Shown here: one piece after another, positions 7,813 to 16,636 of the stretch
Numbering within the stretch: the first letter of the stretch is position 1
How the letters are laid out: each line of letters starts with the position of its first letter
Made by a program: the position numbers and the translations under genes
Assembly (NCBI RefSeq): GCF_014268885.2
Contig: NZ_CP077095.1
Span: 2,733,501 to 2,797,500 of the forward strand
Length of the DNA stretch: 64,000 nt
From: Pseudomonas xantholysinigenes
Lineage (GTDB): Bacteria > Pseudomonadota > Gammaproteobacteria > Pseudomonadales > Pseudomonadaceae
Direction of reading: 5' to 3'
The notes under the pieces: model-generated
Databases searched by the model: none
Seen by the model: the letters and a program-made list of their open reading frames with translations, nothing else
What the model was told of the DNA's origin: nothing

Positions 7813-9300
7813 TCAGTAGCGCATCATCACCGACTTCAGCTCGGTGAAGTCGTCGATGAAGGCCGAGCCGAACTCGCGGCCGATGCCGGAGGCCTTGATA
7901 CCGCCGAACGGCACCGCCGGGTCGAGCAGGGTATGCATGTTCACCCACAGCGTGCCGGCCTGGATCTGCGGGATCAGGCGCATGGCCTTGGCCAGGTCGT
8001 TGGTCCACAGACTCGCGCTCAGGCCGTAGGGCGAGGCGTTCATCAGGTGCAGCAGCTCGTCTTCATGGTCGTAGGGCAGGAAGGTCGCCACCGGGCCGAA
8101 GGTTTCCTGGTTGAGCAGGGTGTCGCTGGCCTGGTTGGCGAGGATCACCGTGGGTTCGACGAAGCAACCCGGGCCGTCGCCCAGGCGCCCACCATGGAGG
8201 ATCCGATTGCCCTCGGCGCGGGCGGTGGCGAATAGCTCAGCGAGCTTTTGCTGGTGCGGTTTGTTGGCCACCGGGCCGAACTGCGTGGCTTCGTCCAGTG
8301 GCGAGCCGATCCTCAACTGGCCCAGGCGCTGGCACAGCGCTTCGAGCAAGGGTTCGAGCCGCGAGCGGTGGACATAGAAGCGCTCGCCGGCGGCGCAGAT
8401 CTGCCCGGAATGCAGGAAACCGGCCTCGATGATGCCGTCCACCGCCTTGTCCAGGCCCACGTCGGGCAGGAAGGCCACGGCGTTCTTGCCGCCCAGCTCC
8501 AGGGTCGCACGGGTCAGCTTGGCGCCCATGGCCGCCTGGCCGACGGCGATGCCGGTGGGCACGGAGCCGGTGAACGACACCTTGTCGGTGCCCGGGTGCT
8601 CGACCAGCGCTTTGCCAACGTGGCCGGCGCCAGTCACCACGTTGAGCGCGCCGGGCGGCAGCCCGGCCTCACTGCCCAGCTCGGCGATGCGCAGCAGGGT
8701 CAGAGGGGTGAACTCGCTGGGCTTGAGCACGATGCTGCAGCCGGTGGTCAGCGCCGAGGCCAGTTTCCACAGGGCAATCATGGTGGCGAAGTTCCATGGC
8801 ACGATGCCGGCCACCACGCCCACCGGCTCCCGCAGGGTGAAGGCGCTGTAGCGCTCGCCGGCGAAGGAGGGCAGCGACGGGGTGATGGTCTGGCCGGTGA
8901 TCTTGGTCGCCCAGCCGGCGTAGTAGCGCAGGAAATGCGCGGCCTGCTCGACCTCGAAGGCGCGGGCGATACCGATCAATTTGCCTGATTGCAGGGTTTC
9001 CAGTTGGGCCAGTTCCTCGCGGTGAGCTTCGAGCAGGTCGGCCAGGCGCAACAATACCCTGGCGCGGGCGGCGGGGCTGGTGCGCGACCAACTGGCAAAA
9101 CCTTGGCGTGCAGAGTCCACGGCACGGTCGACGTCAGCCTGGTTGGCGTCGGCAATCTGCGCGATGGCCTGGCCGTTGGCCGGGTTGTGCACGGTGAGGC
9201 GAGCGCTGGCCTGGCTGGCGACCTGCTCACCGTGGATGTACAGCCCGTGGTCGCGGGCCAGGAAGGCGCTGACGGCGGGGAGAAGGGCAATGTCGCTCAT
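7813..9300 (-). CDS. NAD-dependent aldehyde dehydrogenase, phenylacetaldehyde dehydrogenase-like
   Basis: This 495-residue class I ALDH has the catalytic Cys302 in SGQICAAGERF, the general base Glu268 in LELGGKN, Asn170 in VPWN and Lys193 in LKPSE. Over its whole length it resembles E. coli FeaB (for example DHGLYIHGE near the start and a C-terminal GRE(F)G...ELKSV pattern), so I expect an aryl-acetaldehyde or related substrate oxidised to the acid. It is the first gene of the left arm and is divergent from the flavin monooxygenase. An exact 16-bp palindrome lies just upstream of its start. Confidence 0.88.
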   Translation of the reverse strand: MSDIALLPAVSAFLARDHGLYIHGEQVASQASARLTVHNPANGQAIAQIADANQADVDRAVDSARQGFASWSRTSPAARARVLLRLADLLEAHREELAQLETLQSGKLIGIARAFEVEQAAHFLRYYAGWATKITGQTITPSLPSFAGERYSAFTLREPVGVVAGIVPWNFATMIALWKLASALTTGCSIVLKPSEFTPLTLLRIAELGSEAGLPPGALNVVTGAGHVGKALVEHPGTDKVSFTGSVPTGIAVGQAAMGAKLTRATLELGGKNAVAFLPDVGLDKAVDGIIEAGFLHSGQICAAGERFYVHRSRLEPLLEALCQRLGQLRIGSPLDEATQFGPVANKPHQQKLAELFATARAEGNRILHGGRLGDGPGCFVEPTVILANQASDTLLNQETFGPVATFLPYDHEDELLHLMNASPYGLSASLWTNDLAKAMRLIPQIQAGTLWVNMHTLLDPAVPFGGIKASGIGREFGSAFIDDFTELKSVMMRY

Positions 9301-9323
9301 GGTGTGGCTCCGGGCAATGGATG

Positions 9324-9339
9324 CGCTGGCATGCCAGCG
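9324..9339. promoter_or_regulatory. Perfect 16-bp palindrome in the ALDH leader
   Basis: The sequence CGCTGGCATGCCAGCG is an exact palindrome beginning 24 bases upstream of the ALDH start codon. It lies in the 262-base divergent region between the two arms of the catabolic island, so it is a good candidate operator for the LuxR- or AraC-type regulator encoded nearby. A short RNA hairpin is the alternative reading. Confidence 0.5.
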
Positions 9340-9440
9340 ATGGGCCGCGCAGCGGCCCCGGTTGCCCGCAGATTACGGGGCTAGCGGCGTTGGCTTCTTG
9401 TCCGCCCATGCCACCCCCATGACTGAGCCTGCCAGCTCGT

Positions 9441-9478
9441 GGAAAAGTGCAATGCGAGCTGCGGAACTTGCATTTTCC
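9441..9478. promoter_or_regulatory. Inverted repeat in the divergent promoter of the catabolic island
   Basis: GGAAAAGTGCAA at 9441-9452 is mirrored by TTGCATTTTCC at 9468-9478, with one unpaired base. The arms are separated by 15 bases and lie about 85-120 bases upstream of the monooxygenase start. The position suggests a regulator site for the right arm. Confidence 0.4.
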
Positions 9479-9562
9479 ATACCCCCGGTGGCTCCCATAC
9501 TGGCCTGGCATTCAGCGGCGGGCAGCCTGCACCGGGCCGACGCTCGCCAAGGTCCAATAACA

Positions 9563-10744
9563 ATGAGCCAGACCATGAAAAAGCCAAACGCCCTGCTCGA
9601 AGACCTCAAGCCCCTGTTGCCGGCCATTGCCGCCCGTGCCGACCAGGCCGAACACGAGCGCACGGTCCCCGCCGAGAACATCGCCGCGCTCAAAGGCATC
9701 GGGCTGCACCGGGCATTTCAGCCACGGCACTACGGCGGCCTGGAAATCAGCCTGCCGCAGTTCGCCGAATGCATCGCCGCCCTGGCCGGCGCCTGTGCCA
9801 GCACGGCCTGGGCCATGAGCCTGCTGTGCACCCACAGCCACCAACTGGCGATGTTCCCGGCGCGTTTGCAGGATGAAGTCTGGGGCCGCGACCCGCACGC
9901 CACCGCCAGCAGTAGCATCGCCCCGTTTGGGCGGACCGAGGAAGTCGACGGCGGTGTGCTGTTCAGTGGCGAGATGGGCTGGAGCAGCGGCTGCGATCAT
10001 GCCGAGTGGGCAATCATGGGCTTTCGCCGGGCCAATGACGCAGGCGGCCAGGACTATTGCTTCGCCGTGCTGCCACGCAGCGACTACCAGATCCGTGACG
10101 ACTGGTACGCAGTGGGCATGCGCGCCAGTGGCAGCCGCACCCTGATCGTCGACCGTGCCTTCGTGCCCGAGCACCGCATCCAGCGGGCCAAGGACATGAT
10201 GGAAGGCTCCTCGGCAGGCTTTGGCTTGTACCCAGGCAGCGCGATCTACTTCAATCCGTACCGGCCCTATTTCGCCAGCGGCTTCTCCACCGTGAGCCTG
10301 GGCATCGCCGAGCGCATGCTCGAGGCCTTCAAGGACAAGACCCGCAACCGCGTGCGCGCCTATACCGGGGCTGCGGTGGGCGCAGCCACCCCGGCGCTGA
10401 TGCGCCTGGCCGAGTCGACCCACCAGGTGGCCGCGGCGCGGGCCTTGCTGGAAAAGAGCTGGGAGCAGATTGCCGACTACAGTGCCCGCCACCAGTATCC
10501 GACCCGCACCGAACTCGCGTTTTGGCGCACCAACCAGGGGTACGCAGTCAAACTCTGCATCCAGGCGGTGGACCGGCTGATGGAGGCGGCCGGCGGCGGC
10601 GCCTGGTTCGACAGCAACGAAATGCAGCGGCTGTTCCGCGACGCGCACATGACCGGGGCCCATGCCTATACCGACTACGACGTCTGCGCGCAGATCCTCG
10701 GGCGTGAGCTGATGGGGCTGGAGCCGGATCCGGCAATGACCTGA
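9563..10744 (+). CDS. Acyl-CoA-dehydrogenase-fold flavin-dependent monooxygenase, oxygenase component
   Basis: The 393-residue protein has the three-part acyl-CoA dehydrogenase fold: an N-terminal helical part (about 1-110), a central beta part (GEMGWSSGCDHAEWAIMGF and WYAVGMRASGSRTLIVDRAFVP) and a C-terminal helical bundle. This resembles group D two-component monooxygenases such as HsaA, HpaB of the C2 type, IacA and IifC, which use reduced flavin from a partner. A flavin reductase follows 123 bases downstream, which supports that reading over a true acyl-CoA dehydrogenase. A start at 9575 is also possible; AAGG ten bases before 9563 favours the first. Confidence 0.82.
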   Translation: MSQTMKKPNALLEDLKPLLPAIAARADQAEHERTVPAENIAALKGIGLHRAFQPRHYGGLEISLPQFAECIAALAGACASTAWAMSLLCTHSHQLAMFPARLQDEVWGRDPHATASSSIAPFGRTEEVDGGVLFSGEMGWSSGCDHAEWAIMGFRRANDAGGQDYCFAVLPRSDYQIRDDWYAVGMRASGSRTLIVDRAFVPEHRIQRAKDMMEGSSAGFGLYPGSAIYFNPYRPYFASGFSTVSLGIAERMLEAFKDKTRNRVRAYTGAAVGAATPALMRLAESTHQVAAARALLEKSWEQIADYSARHQYPTRTELAFWRTNQGYAVKLCIQAVDRLMEAAGGGAWFDSNEMQRLFRDAHMTGAHAYTDYDVCAQILGRELMGLEPDPAMT

Positions 10745-11380
<636 letters not shown>

Positions 11381-11842
11381 CTGTTTCGAGGTGTTCGACG
11401 CAAGAGTTGCAGTGCCTGTGAAATCGAGCGCCGCCCGCGCGGCGCATCGCGATGCAAGGCCGCTCCTACATCTGTTTCGGGCCAGTCAATCCTGTGCCAT
11501 TACCTGGTACGCCTTGTTGGTACGACACGGTTTAAGTGTGGGCACCACTGCCGCCTCACCTGTCTCAAGACATACACCAAGGCGGGCAACCATGGCCAGA
11601 CAGGTTCGGCACGTTGCAACAAATGTAGGAGCGGCCTTGCGTCGCGCGGGCGGCGCTCGATCTTGTAGGCGCTGCAAGACTATCGCCAAGCACCTGGCAA
11701 CACGGATCAAGACCGGCGGCAGGCAGTGGCAAGACCCGCCCGGGTGCAGGCCGCAAAGTGACAGGGACGACCCGGCGATCGCCAGCACTTGCGGCGCGCC
11801 GGGCAAGCGGTCATCTTTCCCTCGTCCACCCAGGGCCCACCC
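11381..11842. repeat. 462-base gap with a pair of inverted REP-like elements
   Basis: A GC-rich element at 11418-11474 (ending AAGGCCGCTCCTACAT) is repeated in inverted orientation at 11623-11669 (starting ATGTAGGAGCGGCCTT). Together they form a BIME-like pair about 150 bases apart. This is a different REP subtype from the 119-bp array. Apart from the repeats I see no gene here. The pair lies between the reductase and permease genes, so it may lower expression of the downstream genes or separate them. Confidence 0.7.
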
Positions 11843-13342
11843 ATGACAATCAACAATAAGCTCACCGAGCACCTCAACCGCGGCAGCGTCGGCTTTCCCA
11901 CCGCGCTGGCCAGCACCGTCGGCCTGATCATGGCCAGCCCCGTGATCCTCACCGCGACCATGGGCTTTGGCATCGGCGGCAGCGCCTTCGCCGTGGCCAT
12001 GGTGATTGCCGCGGTGATGATGCTGGCCCAGTCGACCACCTTCGCCGAGGCGGCGGCGATCCTGCCGACCACCGGCTCCGTGTACGACTACATCAACTGC
12101 GGCCTGGGCCGCTTCTTCGCCATTACCGGCACCCTGTCGGCCTACCTGATCGTCCATGTGTTCGCCGGTACCGCCGAGACCATCCTCTCCGGGGTGATGG
12201 CGCTGGTGAACTTCGAACACCTCAACACCCTGGCCGAGTCCGCCGGCGGCTCCTGGCTGCTTGGGGTGGGCTTCGTGCTGGTGTTCGGCGTGCTCAATGC
12301 CTTTGGCGTCAGCGCCTTCGGCCGCGCCGAAGTGGTGCTGACCTTCGGCATGTGGACCACGCTGATGGTGTTCGGCGTGCTCGGTTTGCTGGCGGCACCG
12401 GCGGTGCAATTGGACGGGCCGTTCGGCGTGTCGCTGGTCGGCACCGACCTGATGACCATCCTCTCGCTGGTGGGCATGGCCATGTTCATGTTCGTCGGCT
12501 GCGAGTTCGTCACCCCGCTGGCCCCGGAACTCAAACGCTCGGCCTGGGTGATGCCCAAGGCCATGGCCCTGGGCCTGTTCGGCGTGGCCAGCTGCATGTT
12601 CATCTACGGCGCGGCGATGAAACGCCAGGTGGAGAACGTGGTGCTCGACGCCGCCAGCGGCGTGCATTTGCTGGATACGCCCATGGCCATCCCACGTTTC
12701 GCCGAACAGGTGATGGGCGATATCGGCCCGGTATGGCTGGGCATCGGCTTCCTGTTCGCCGGCGCCGCCACCATCAACACGCTGATGGCCGGCGTGCCGC
12801 GGATTCTCTACGGCATGGCGGTGGATGGCGCGTTGCCGAAAGTGTTCAGCTACCTGCACCCACGTTTCAAGACACCGCTGCTGTGCATCCTGGTGGTGGC
12901 GTTGATCCCGTGCCTGCATGCCTGGTACCTGGGCGGCAATACCGACAATATCCTGCACCTGGTGCTGGCGGCGGTGTGTGCCTGGAGCACCGCGTACCTG
13001 CTGGTGACCCTGTCGGTGGTACTGCTGCGCATCCGTCGTCCGGACCTGCCGCGGGCCTACCGCTCGCCGCTGTTCCCGTTGCCGCAGATCGTCTCCAGCA
13101 TCGGCATCCTGCTGGGCATGTGGTTCATCACCCCGCCGGGCATGAACCCCGCCGACGTCTATGTGCCCTTTGCCGTGATGCTGGGCGCCACGGCTGCCTA
13201 TGCGCTGTTCTGGACCCTGTGCGTGCAGAAGGTCAACCCGTTCAAGCCGGCCAGGGTCGAAGACGTACTGGAGAAGGAATTTGCCGCCGAACCCGGCCAG
13301 GCCCACAGCGAGCAGGTGCAGCATGTTGGCAAGCTGGCTTGA
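11843..13342 (+). CDS. APC-superfamily amino acid/amine permease
   Basis: The 499-residue protein has about twelve membrane segments and the start TALASTVGLIMASPVILTAT typical of APC permeases. LNTLAESAGGSWLLG and GRAEVVLTFGMW lie in the middle region, and the C-terminal tail is charged. It is probably the inner-membrane importer for the island's substrate, which points to an amine, amino acid or similar nitrogen compound. The start at 11843 places the first membrane helix normally. The stop overlaps the next gene by 20 bases. Confidence 0.85.
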   Translation: MTINNKLTEHLNRGSVGFPTALASTVGLIMASPVILTATMGFGIGGSAFAVAMVIAAVMMLAQSTTFAEAAAILPTTGSVYDYINCGLGRFFAITGTLSAYLIVHVFAGTAETILSGVMALVNFEHLNTLAESAGGSWLLGVGFVLVFGVLNAFGVSAFGRAEVVLTFGMWTTLMVFGVLGLLAAPAVQLDGPFGVSLVGTDLMTILSLVGMAMFMFVGCEFVTPLAPELKRSAWVMPKAMALGLFGVASCMFIYGAAMKRQVENVVLDAASGVHLLDTPMAIPRFAEQVMGDIGPVWLGIGFLFAGAATINTLMAGVPRILYGMAVDGALPKVFSYLHPRFKTPLLCILVVALIPCLHAWYLGGNTDNILHLVLAAVCAWSTAYLLVTLSVVLLRIRRPDLPRAYRSPLFPLPQIVSSIGILLGMWFITPPGMNPADVYVPFAVMLGATAAYALFWTLCVQKVNPFKPARVEDVLEKEFAAEPGQAHSEQVQHVGKLA

Positions 13343-13877
13343 GCGCCTGAGCGCGCCGCGCGCCCCGGCCGGATACCGGCCGGGCGCTACCTTGGCGCGG
13401 CTGGCGCGCAACCTCGGGGTCGAGGATGCGCGCAGCTTTACCTACCGGGAGGATGGACCGCGTATCGAGGTGCGTGAACGCACCGAGAGCCACTTGTTGA
13501 TGCACCTGGTGATGTGCGAGTTCATCCTGCGCGTGCCTGCCAGCGGCCGGGGCACGCTACGCGTCGAACTGCAACATACCGGCGCATTGCGGCGCACTGG
13601 CCTGGCCTGCCGACTACGTGGTGGCGATCCAGAGTTGTTCAACGCGCTCAAGGCCCGTCTGGTGGAGGTTGACAGCGCACTGATGCCGCTGGACTTCAAG
13701 CGCCTGCTCATCGACTGCGTCGAAGGTGAGTGGCGGGTCAGCCTGGAACACATGGGCGCAAGCGAGGTGGTCAACCGTATGCCCGCCTTGCGTCGCTACA
13801 TTCCCCTCGACGCCGAGCAGCGGCGCCTGCTCTGGCAGGCGTTCGACCTACTGCTGCATACCCTGCAAGCCCTCTGA
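13323..13877 (+). CDS. DUF3156-like protein of unknown function
   Basis: This 184-residue protein has no signal peptide or membrane segment and is rich in Arg and Leu. I believe it belongs to DUF3156, a family I recall as occurring beside APC permeases in Pseudomonas, but this is from memory. It starts 20 bases inside the permease gene, so the two are translationally coupled and probably work together. No catalytic motif is evident. Confidence 0.6.
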   Translation: MLASWLERLSAPRAPAGYRPGATLARLARNLGVEDARSFTYREDGPRIEVRERTESHLLMHLVMCEFILRVPASGRGTLRVELQHTGALRRTGLACRLRGGDPELFNALKARLVEVDSALMPLDFKRLLIDCVEGEWRVSLEHMGASEVVNRMPALRRYIPLDAEQRRLLWQAFDLLLHTLQAL

Positions 13878-13891
13878 ACCCAGCGCCCCTC

Positions 13892-14006
13892 TGTAGGAGC
13901 GGCCTTGCGCCGCGAAAGGGCCGCGTAGCGGCCCCAGGATTTCAGTAACCACTGAGATTGCCGGGCTGCTACGCAGCCCTTTCGCGGCGCAAGGCCGCTC
14001 CTACCG
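13892..14006. repeat. Inverted pair of REP elements (BIME)
   Basis: TGTAGGAGCGGCCTTGCGCC opens the left element and its reverse complement closes the right one. Both arms also share a CGAAAGGGC(C/T)GC stretch. The pair fills most of the gap between the DUF3156-like gene and the AraC gene, and probably ends transcription of the right arm. Confidence 0.8.
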
Positions 14007-14053
14007 GAAGTGCGCGCCACTTTCAGAGGCGATCATGGTTGTACCTTTATAGA

Positions 14054-14063
14054 TAACATGTTA
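14054..14063. promoter_or_regulatory. Short palindrome upstream of the AraC gene
   Basis: TAACATGTTA is an exact 10-bp palindrome in an AT-rich stretch about 45 bases before the AraC start codon. It may be part of the promoter or an operator. It is short enough to occur by chance. Confidence 0.3.
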
Positions 14064-14105
14064 ACAATTACCCCATAACAACAACCGTTGCGTGTGGAGG
14101 TAGCC

Positions 14106-15071
14106 ATGCCCCAGTCCACTTCTCCGTACAGCGCAACCCTGGCCGCCGACGGCCTGGAGCGCTGGACCAACGCCATGCAGCAGGTCTGCGGCCGTTTCCA
14201 GACCGAACTGGCGTTCAACCGCTCGCTGTTCATCGGCGAAATCGCCACCTTCAATCGCGCCGGCCTGGTCCTGGCCAACCTGCGCACCAACGCCGGCAAT
14301 ATTCGCCGGCTGGGCGACAACGCCGATTGCGACGACGACCAGCACTGCTTCCTGGTCAGCCAGCGCATGGGCTATTCGCAGATCACCCAGGACGGCGTCA
14401 GCATCCAGTTGTCGCCCGGCGAACTGCTGCTTATGGATTCGGTGGGGCCGTGTGAAATCACCCCGTTCGGCCTGATCGAGCATGTCTCGCTGTCGTTGTC
14501 CCGCGAACAGGTGCGCAAACACCTGACCGGCGCGGGGCCGACCTTCGGCAAGATCTCCTCGACCAATGCCTGCGGGCGCATGCTGCACCTGTTGATGGAC
14601 CAGCTGTGCCGCGAGGGCGACGACAACGGCGACACCCAGGGCGAAGCCTTGCAATCGGCGTTCATCGCCTTGCTGGCACCGGGTTTCGAGCGCAGCGAGG
14701 ACCATCCCGGGGCGCTGACGGGGCTTGGCGGCACGAACCTGCGTGGCTATGTGCAGAAGGTCATCGATGAGTCGCTGGGCCAGCCAGGCCTGACCCCGGC
14801 CAACCTGGCCGAGCGCCTGAGCATTTCGGTGCGCCATCTTTACCGTCTGTTCGAGGAGGAGGGCGACAGCGTTTGCCGCTATATCCAGCGCTCGCGGCTC
14901 AAGCGCAGTGCCGATGACTTGTCCAACCCGTTTCTCAAGCGCGAGTCGATCACCTCGATCGCCTACAAGTGGGGATTCACCGACTCGGCGCATTTCAGCC
15001 GGGCATTCAAGAAGCACTTCGAGCAGTCGCCAAAGGATTATCGGGCCATGGCCCTGATGCCGGGGCGGTAA
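14106..15071 (+). CDS. AraC-family activator, FeaR-like
   Basis: This 321-residue regulator ends in an AraC double helix-turn-helix (about residues 220-318: LAERLSISVRHLYRLFEEEG and ITSIAYKWGFTDSAHFSRAFKKHF). The N-terminal part opens with ERWTNAMQQVCGRF, resembling FeaR, the activator of phenylethylamine/tyramine catabolism in E. coli. GGAGG six bases before the ATG at 14106 sets the start. Being next to a FeaB-like ALDH, an amine-type permease and a MoaF-like gene, it is the best candidate for the island's substrate-responsive activator. Confidence 0.82.
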   Translation: MPQSTSPYSATLAADGLERWTNAMQQVCGRFQTELAFNRSLFIGEIATFNRAGLVLANLRTNAGNIRRLGDNADCDDDQHCFLVSQRMGYSQITQDGVSIQLSPGELLLMDSVGPCEITPFGLIEHVSLSLSREQVRKHLTGAGPTFGKISSTNACGRMLHLLMDQLCREGDDNGDTQGEALQSAFIALLAPGFERSEDHPGALTGLGGTNLRGYVQKVIDESLGQPGLTPANLAERLSISVRHLYRLFEEEGDSVCRYIQRSRLKRSADDLSNPFLKRESITSIAYKWGFTDSAHFSRAFKKHFEQSPKDYRAMALMPGR

Positions 15072-15289
15072 GGGCATCGCGGGGTAAGCTCACTCCCATA
15101 TGGCGGCGAAGCTCTTGTTGTTGTCAGGGCCTGGGGAATATCGCCAAGTGGGACGGGGAAGACCATCCTGCAGATGCGTGATGGTCGCAAAACGAGCTTG
15201 CGTGGCCTTGTTCTAAGTCCGTCTGAAGGTTGCCTTGAAATAATCAGTTGGATGCCTGATGAGGCAATGGGAAATCAGAGGTTGTAGTC

Positions 15290-16129
15290 CTAGTCACCAC
15301 GCACTTGGCTGTTCCCGTTTTGTGGCTGCTGATGTCGACTTTCGAAGATTGCAACAGTTCTGGAAACGCTCCACGCAAAGCTGCCATTTCGTGCAGGCGC
15401 ACGAGAATGCTGCTCAGGCTGTCTTGAAGCGTTCTGCTCGAACCGGGCGACAACTTCCGAAACGCTCCATGTGAGTCCATTTCTAGGTTGAAGTCGGCGA
15501 TTGTCGGCGGCATGCACAGTTTGTGGAATTGTCAATACCGTGTGGCCTTCAGGAAGAGTGGATGAGTACTCAGGCGGACGGTCTATGTGCGACATGGCGC
15601 GAGGATGTAGCTCATGCTCCATATTGCTATAGCGAGGCGGTGGAAGCCCTGCCAAAAAATCAGGAAGTCTGATTGAAGGACCTGGCTGGTCAAGTTGAGC
15701 AGGCTGAATGGCTCCAAGAGAAGAATAGGCCGGAGGACTTGTCAAGGTCGATGGCGATCGTGAAGGTTTGAACATGTGGCCTGTCGGGTCTGCACGGTTG
15801 ACAGGGTCATTGCCGCAATAGGCATAAGCATTGACCCCCCCTTTTCCAAACGGACTGAGAGTATCCATGGAGCCGAATCTCATCAGTGCGGTGTGAAAAG
15901 CACGATAACCATTACCGAGGAGATAGAGATTAGAGCGCTCGCATAGTTGCGCGTTGAATTTCAGCGAGCCGGCTTGACCATCAATAATCGGGCAGTAGCC
16001 GAAGGCAGTATAGGACAACGCAGCTTTGTCAGTGTGGCGCTGAAAGACCGAACCTTGCAGATCGGTTGCCAGAAGCGCTGACACGTAGGCGGTCATGAGT
16101 TCATAAGTCATCGAGTTAGCCCAGAACAA
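15290..16129 (-). CDS. Orphan Rhs-associated core protein, possible effector
   Basis: The protein of up to 279 residues contains the Rhs core: LKFNAQLCERSNLYLLGNGYR, then FGSMDTLSPFGKGGVNAYAYC and NDPVNRADPTGH (about residues 85-118). After the core comes a Pro/Ser-rich region and a tail with two copies of an RNGxxWSVSxxVAxFE motif. Full Rhs proteins are over 1,000 residues, so this is a short stand-alone type or a displaced tip. It has no signal peptide and no named toxin domain. Base composition is clearly less GC-rich than its neighbours, which suggests transfer. A start at 16111 (MTYEL) is equally possible. No immunity gene is obvious beside it. Confidence 0.7.
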   Translation of the reverse strand: MFWANSMTYELMTAYVSALLATDLQGSVFQRHTDKAALSYTAFGYCPIIDGQAGSLKFNAQLCERSNLYLLGNGYRAFHTALMRFGSMDTLSPFGKGGVNAYAYCGNDPVNRADPTGHMFKPSRSPSTLTSPPAYSSLGAIQPAQLDQPGPSIRLPDFLAGLPPPRYSNMEHELHPRAMSHIDRPPEYSSTLPEGHTVLTIPQTVHAADNRRLQPRNGLTWSVSEVVARFEQNASRQPEQHSRAPARNGSFAWSVSRTVAIFESRHQQPQNGNSQVRGD

Positions 16130-16240
16130 GACATGAGTCTATCCTGCCGCTGGGCTGTATGTGTGTCGACTAGTAAGATTGCTAGTTGAGATACTGGCCA
16201 GTTTCGTTGGGTTGGGCCAAAAGGCAGTGTTGGTAATGTG

Positions 16241-16606
16241 TCAGGCGACGGCCAGGTAATGCTTCACAAAGGTCTCGCTCAAGACCTCCCACAGCACCGG
16301 CGTACCCTTGGTCACGAACCAGGCATCGCCCGCCTTGTAGCGCGTCACCTGACCGGTGGATTCGTCGGTCAGCTGGATTTCGCCGGTGACGATCACCGCC
16401 TGTTCATTGAACGGATAGACCATACGGAACTTGCCTTGGGTCGTGCCGAAATACGCGCTGCTCAGCGGATCGGTCGGCGCGCCGTGGGTCATCTTGCCGT
16501 AGCACTTGACCTCGCCTTCGAGGATGGTCGAGCCAAGGTCGGCAACGGTGCCCCAGGCGTCGAGTTCGGACAGTTGCACACCCTGGCGGACGGTGGTGAG
16601 GGTCAT
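16241..16606 (-). CDS. Cupin-domain protein, EutQ-like
   Basis: The 121-residue single-domain protein reads as a small cupin: FRMVYPFNEQAVIVTGEIQLTDES forms the first motif region and YKAGDAWFVTKGTPVLWEVL the second. Start 16606 is supported by AGGAG nine bases upstream. It follows the FAD oxidoreductase gene by 30 bases and is probably co-transcribed with it, a pairing seen in polyamine and amine oxidation loci. Its role may be to bind or process the product, but this is inference. Confidence 0.8.
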   Translation of the reverse strand: MTLTTVRQGVQLSELDAWGTVADLGSTILEGEVKCYGKMTHGAPTDPLSSAYFGTTQGKFRMVYPFNEQAVIVTGEIQLTDESTGQVTRYKAGDAWFVTKGTPVLWEVLSETFVKHYLAVA

Positions 16607-16636
16607 GGTGGATCTCCTGGTCTTGTTCAAAAGGAA

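Noticed and set aside
15244..15513. A separate small gene over the end of the Rhs-type gene
   Set aside because: It overlaps the Rhs frame, which is supported by its internal repeat, and has no motif of its own.
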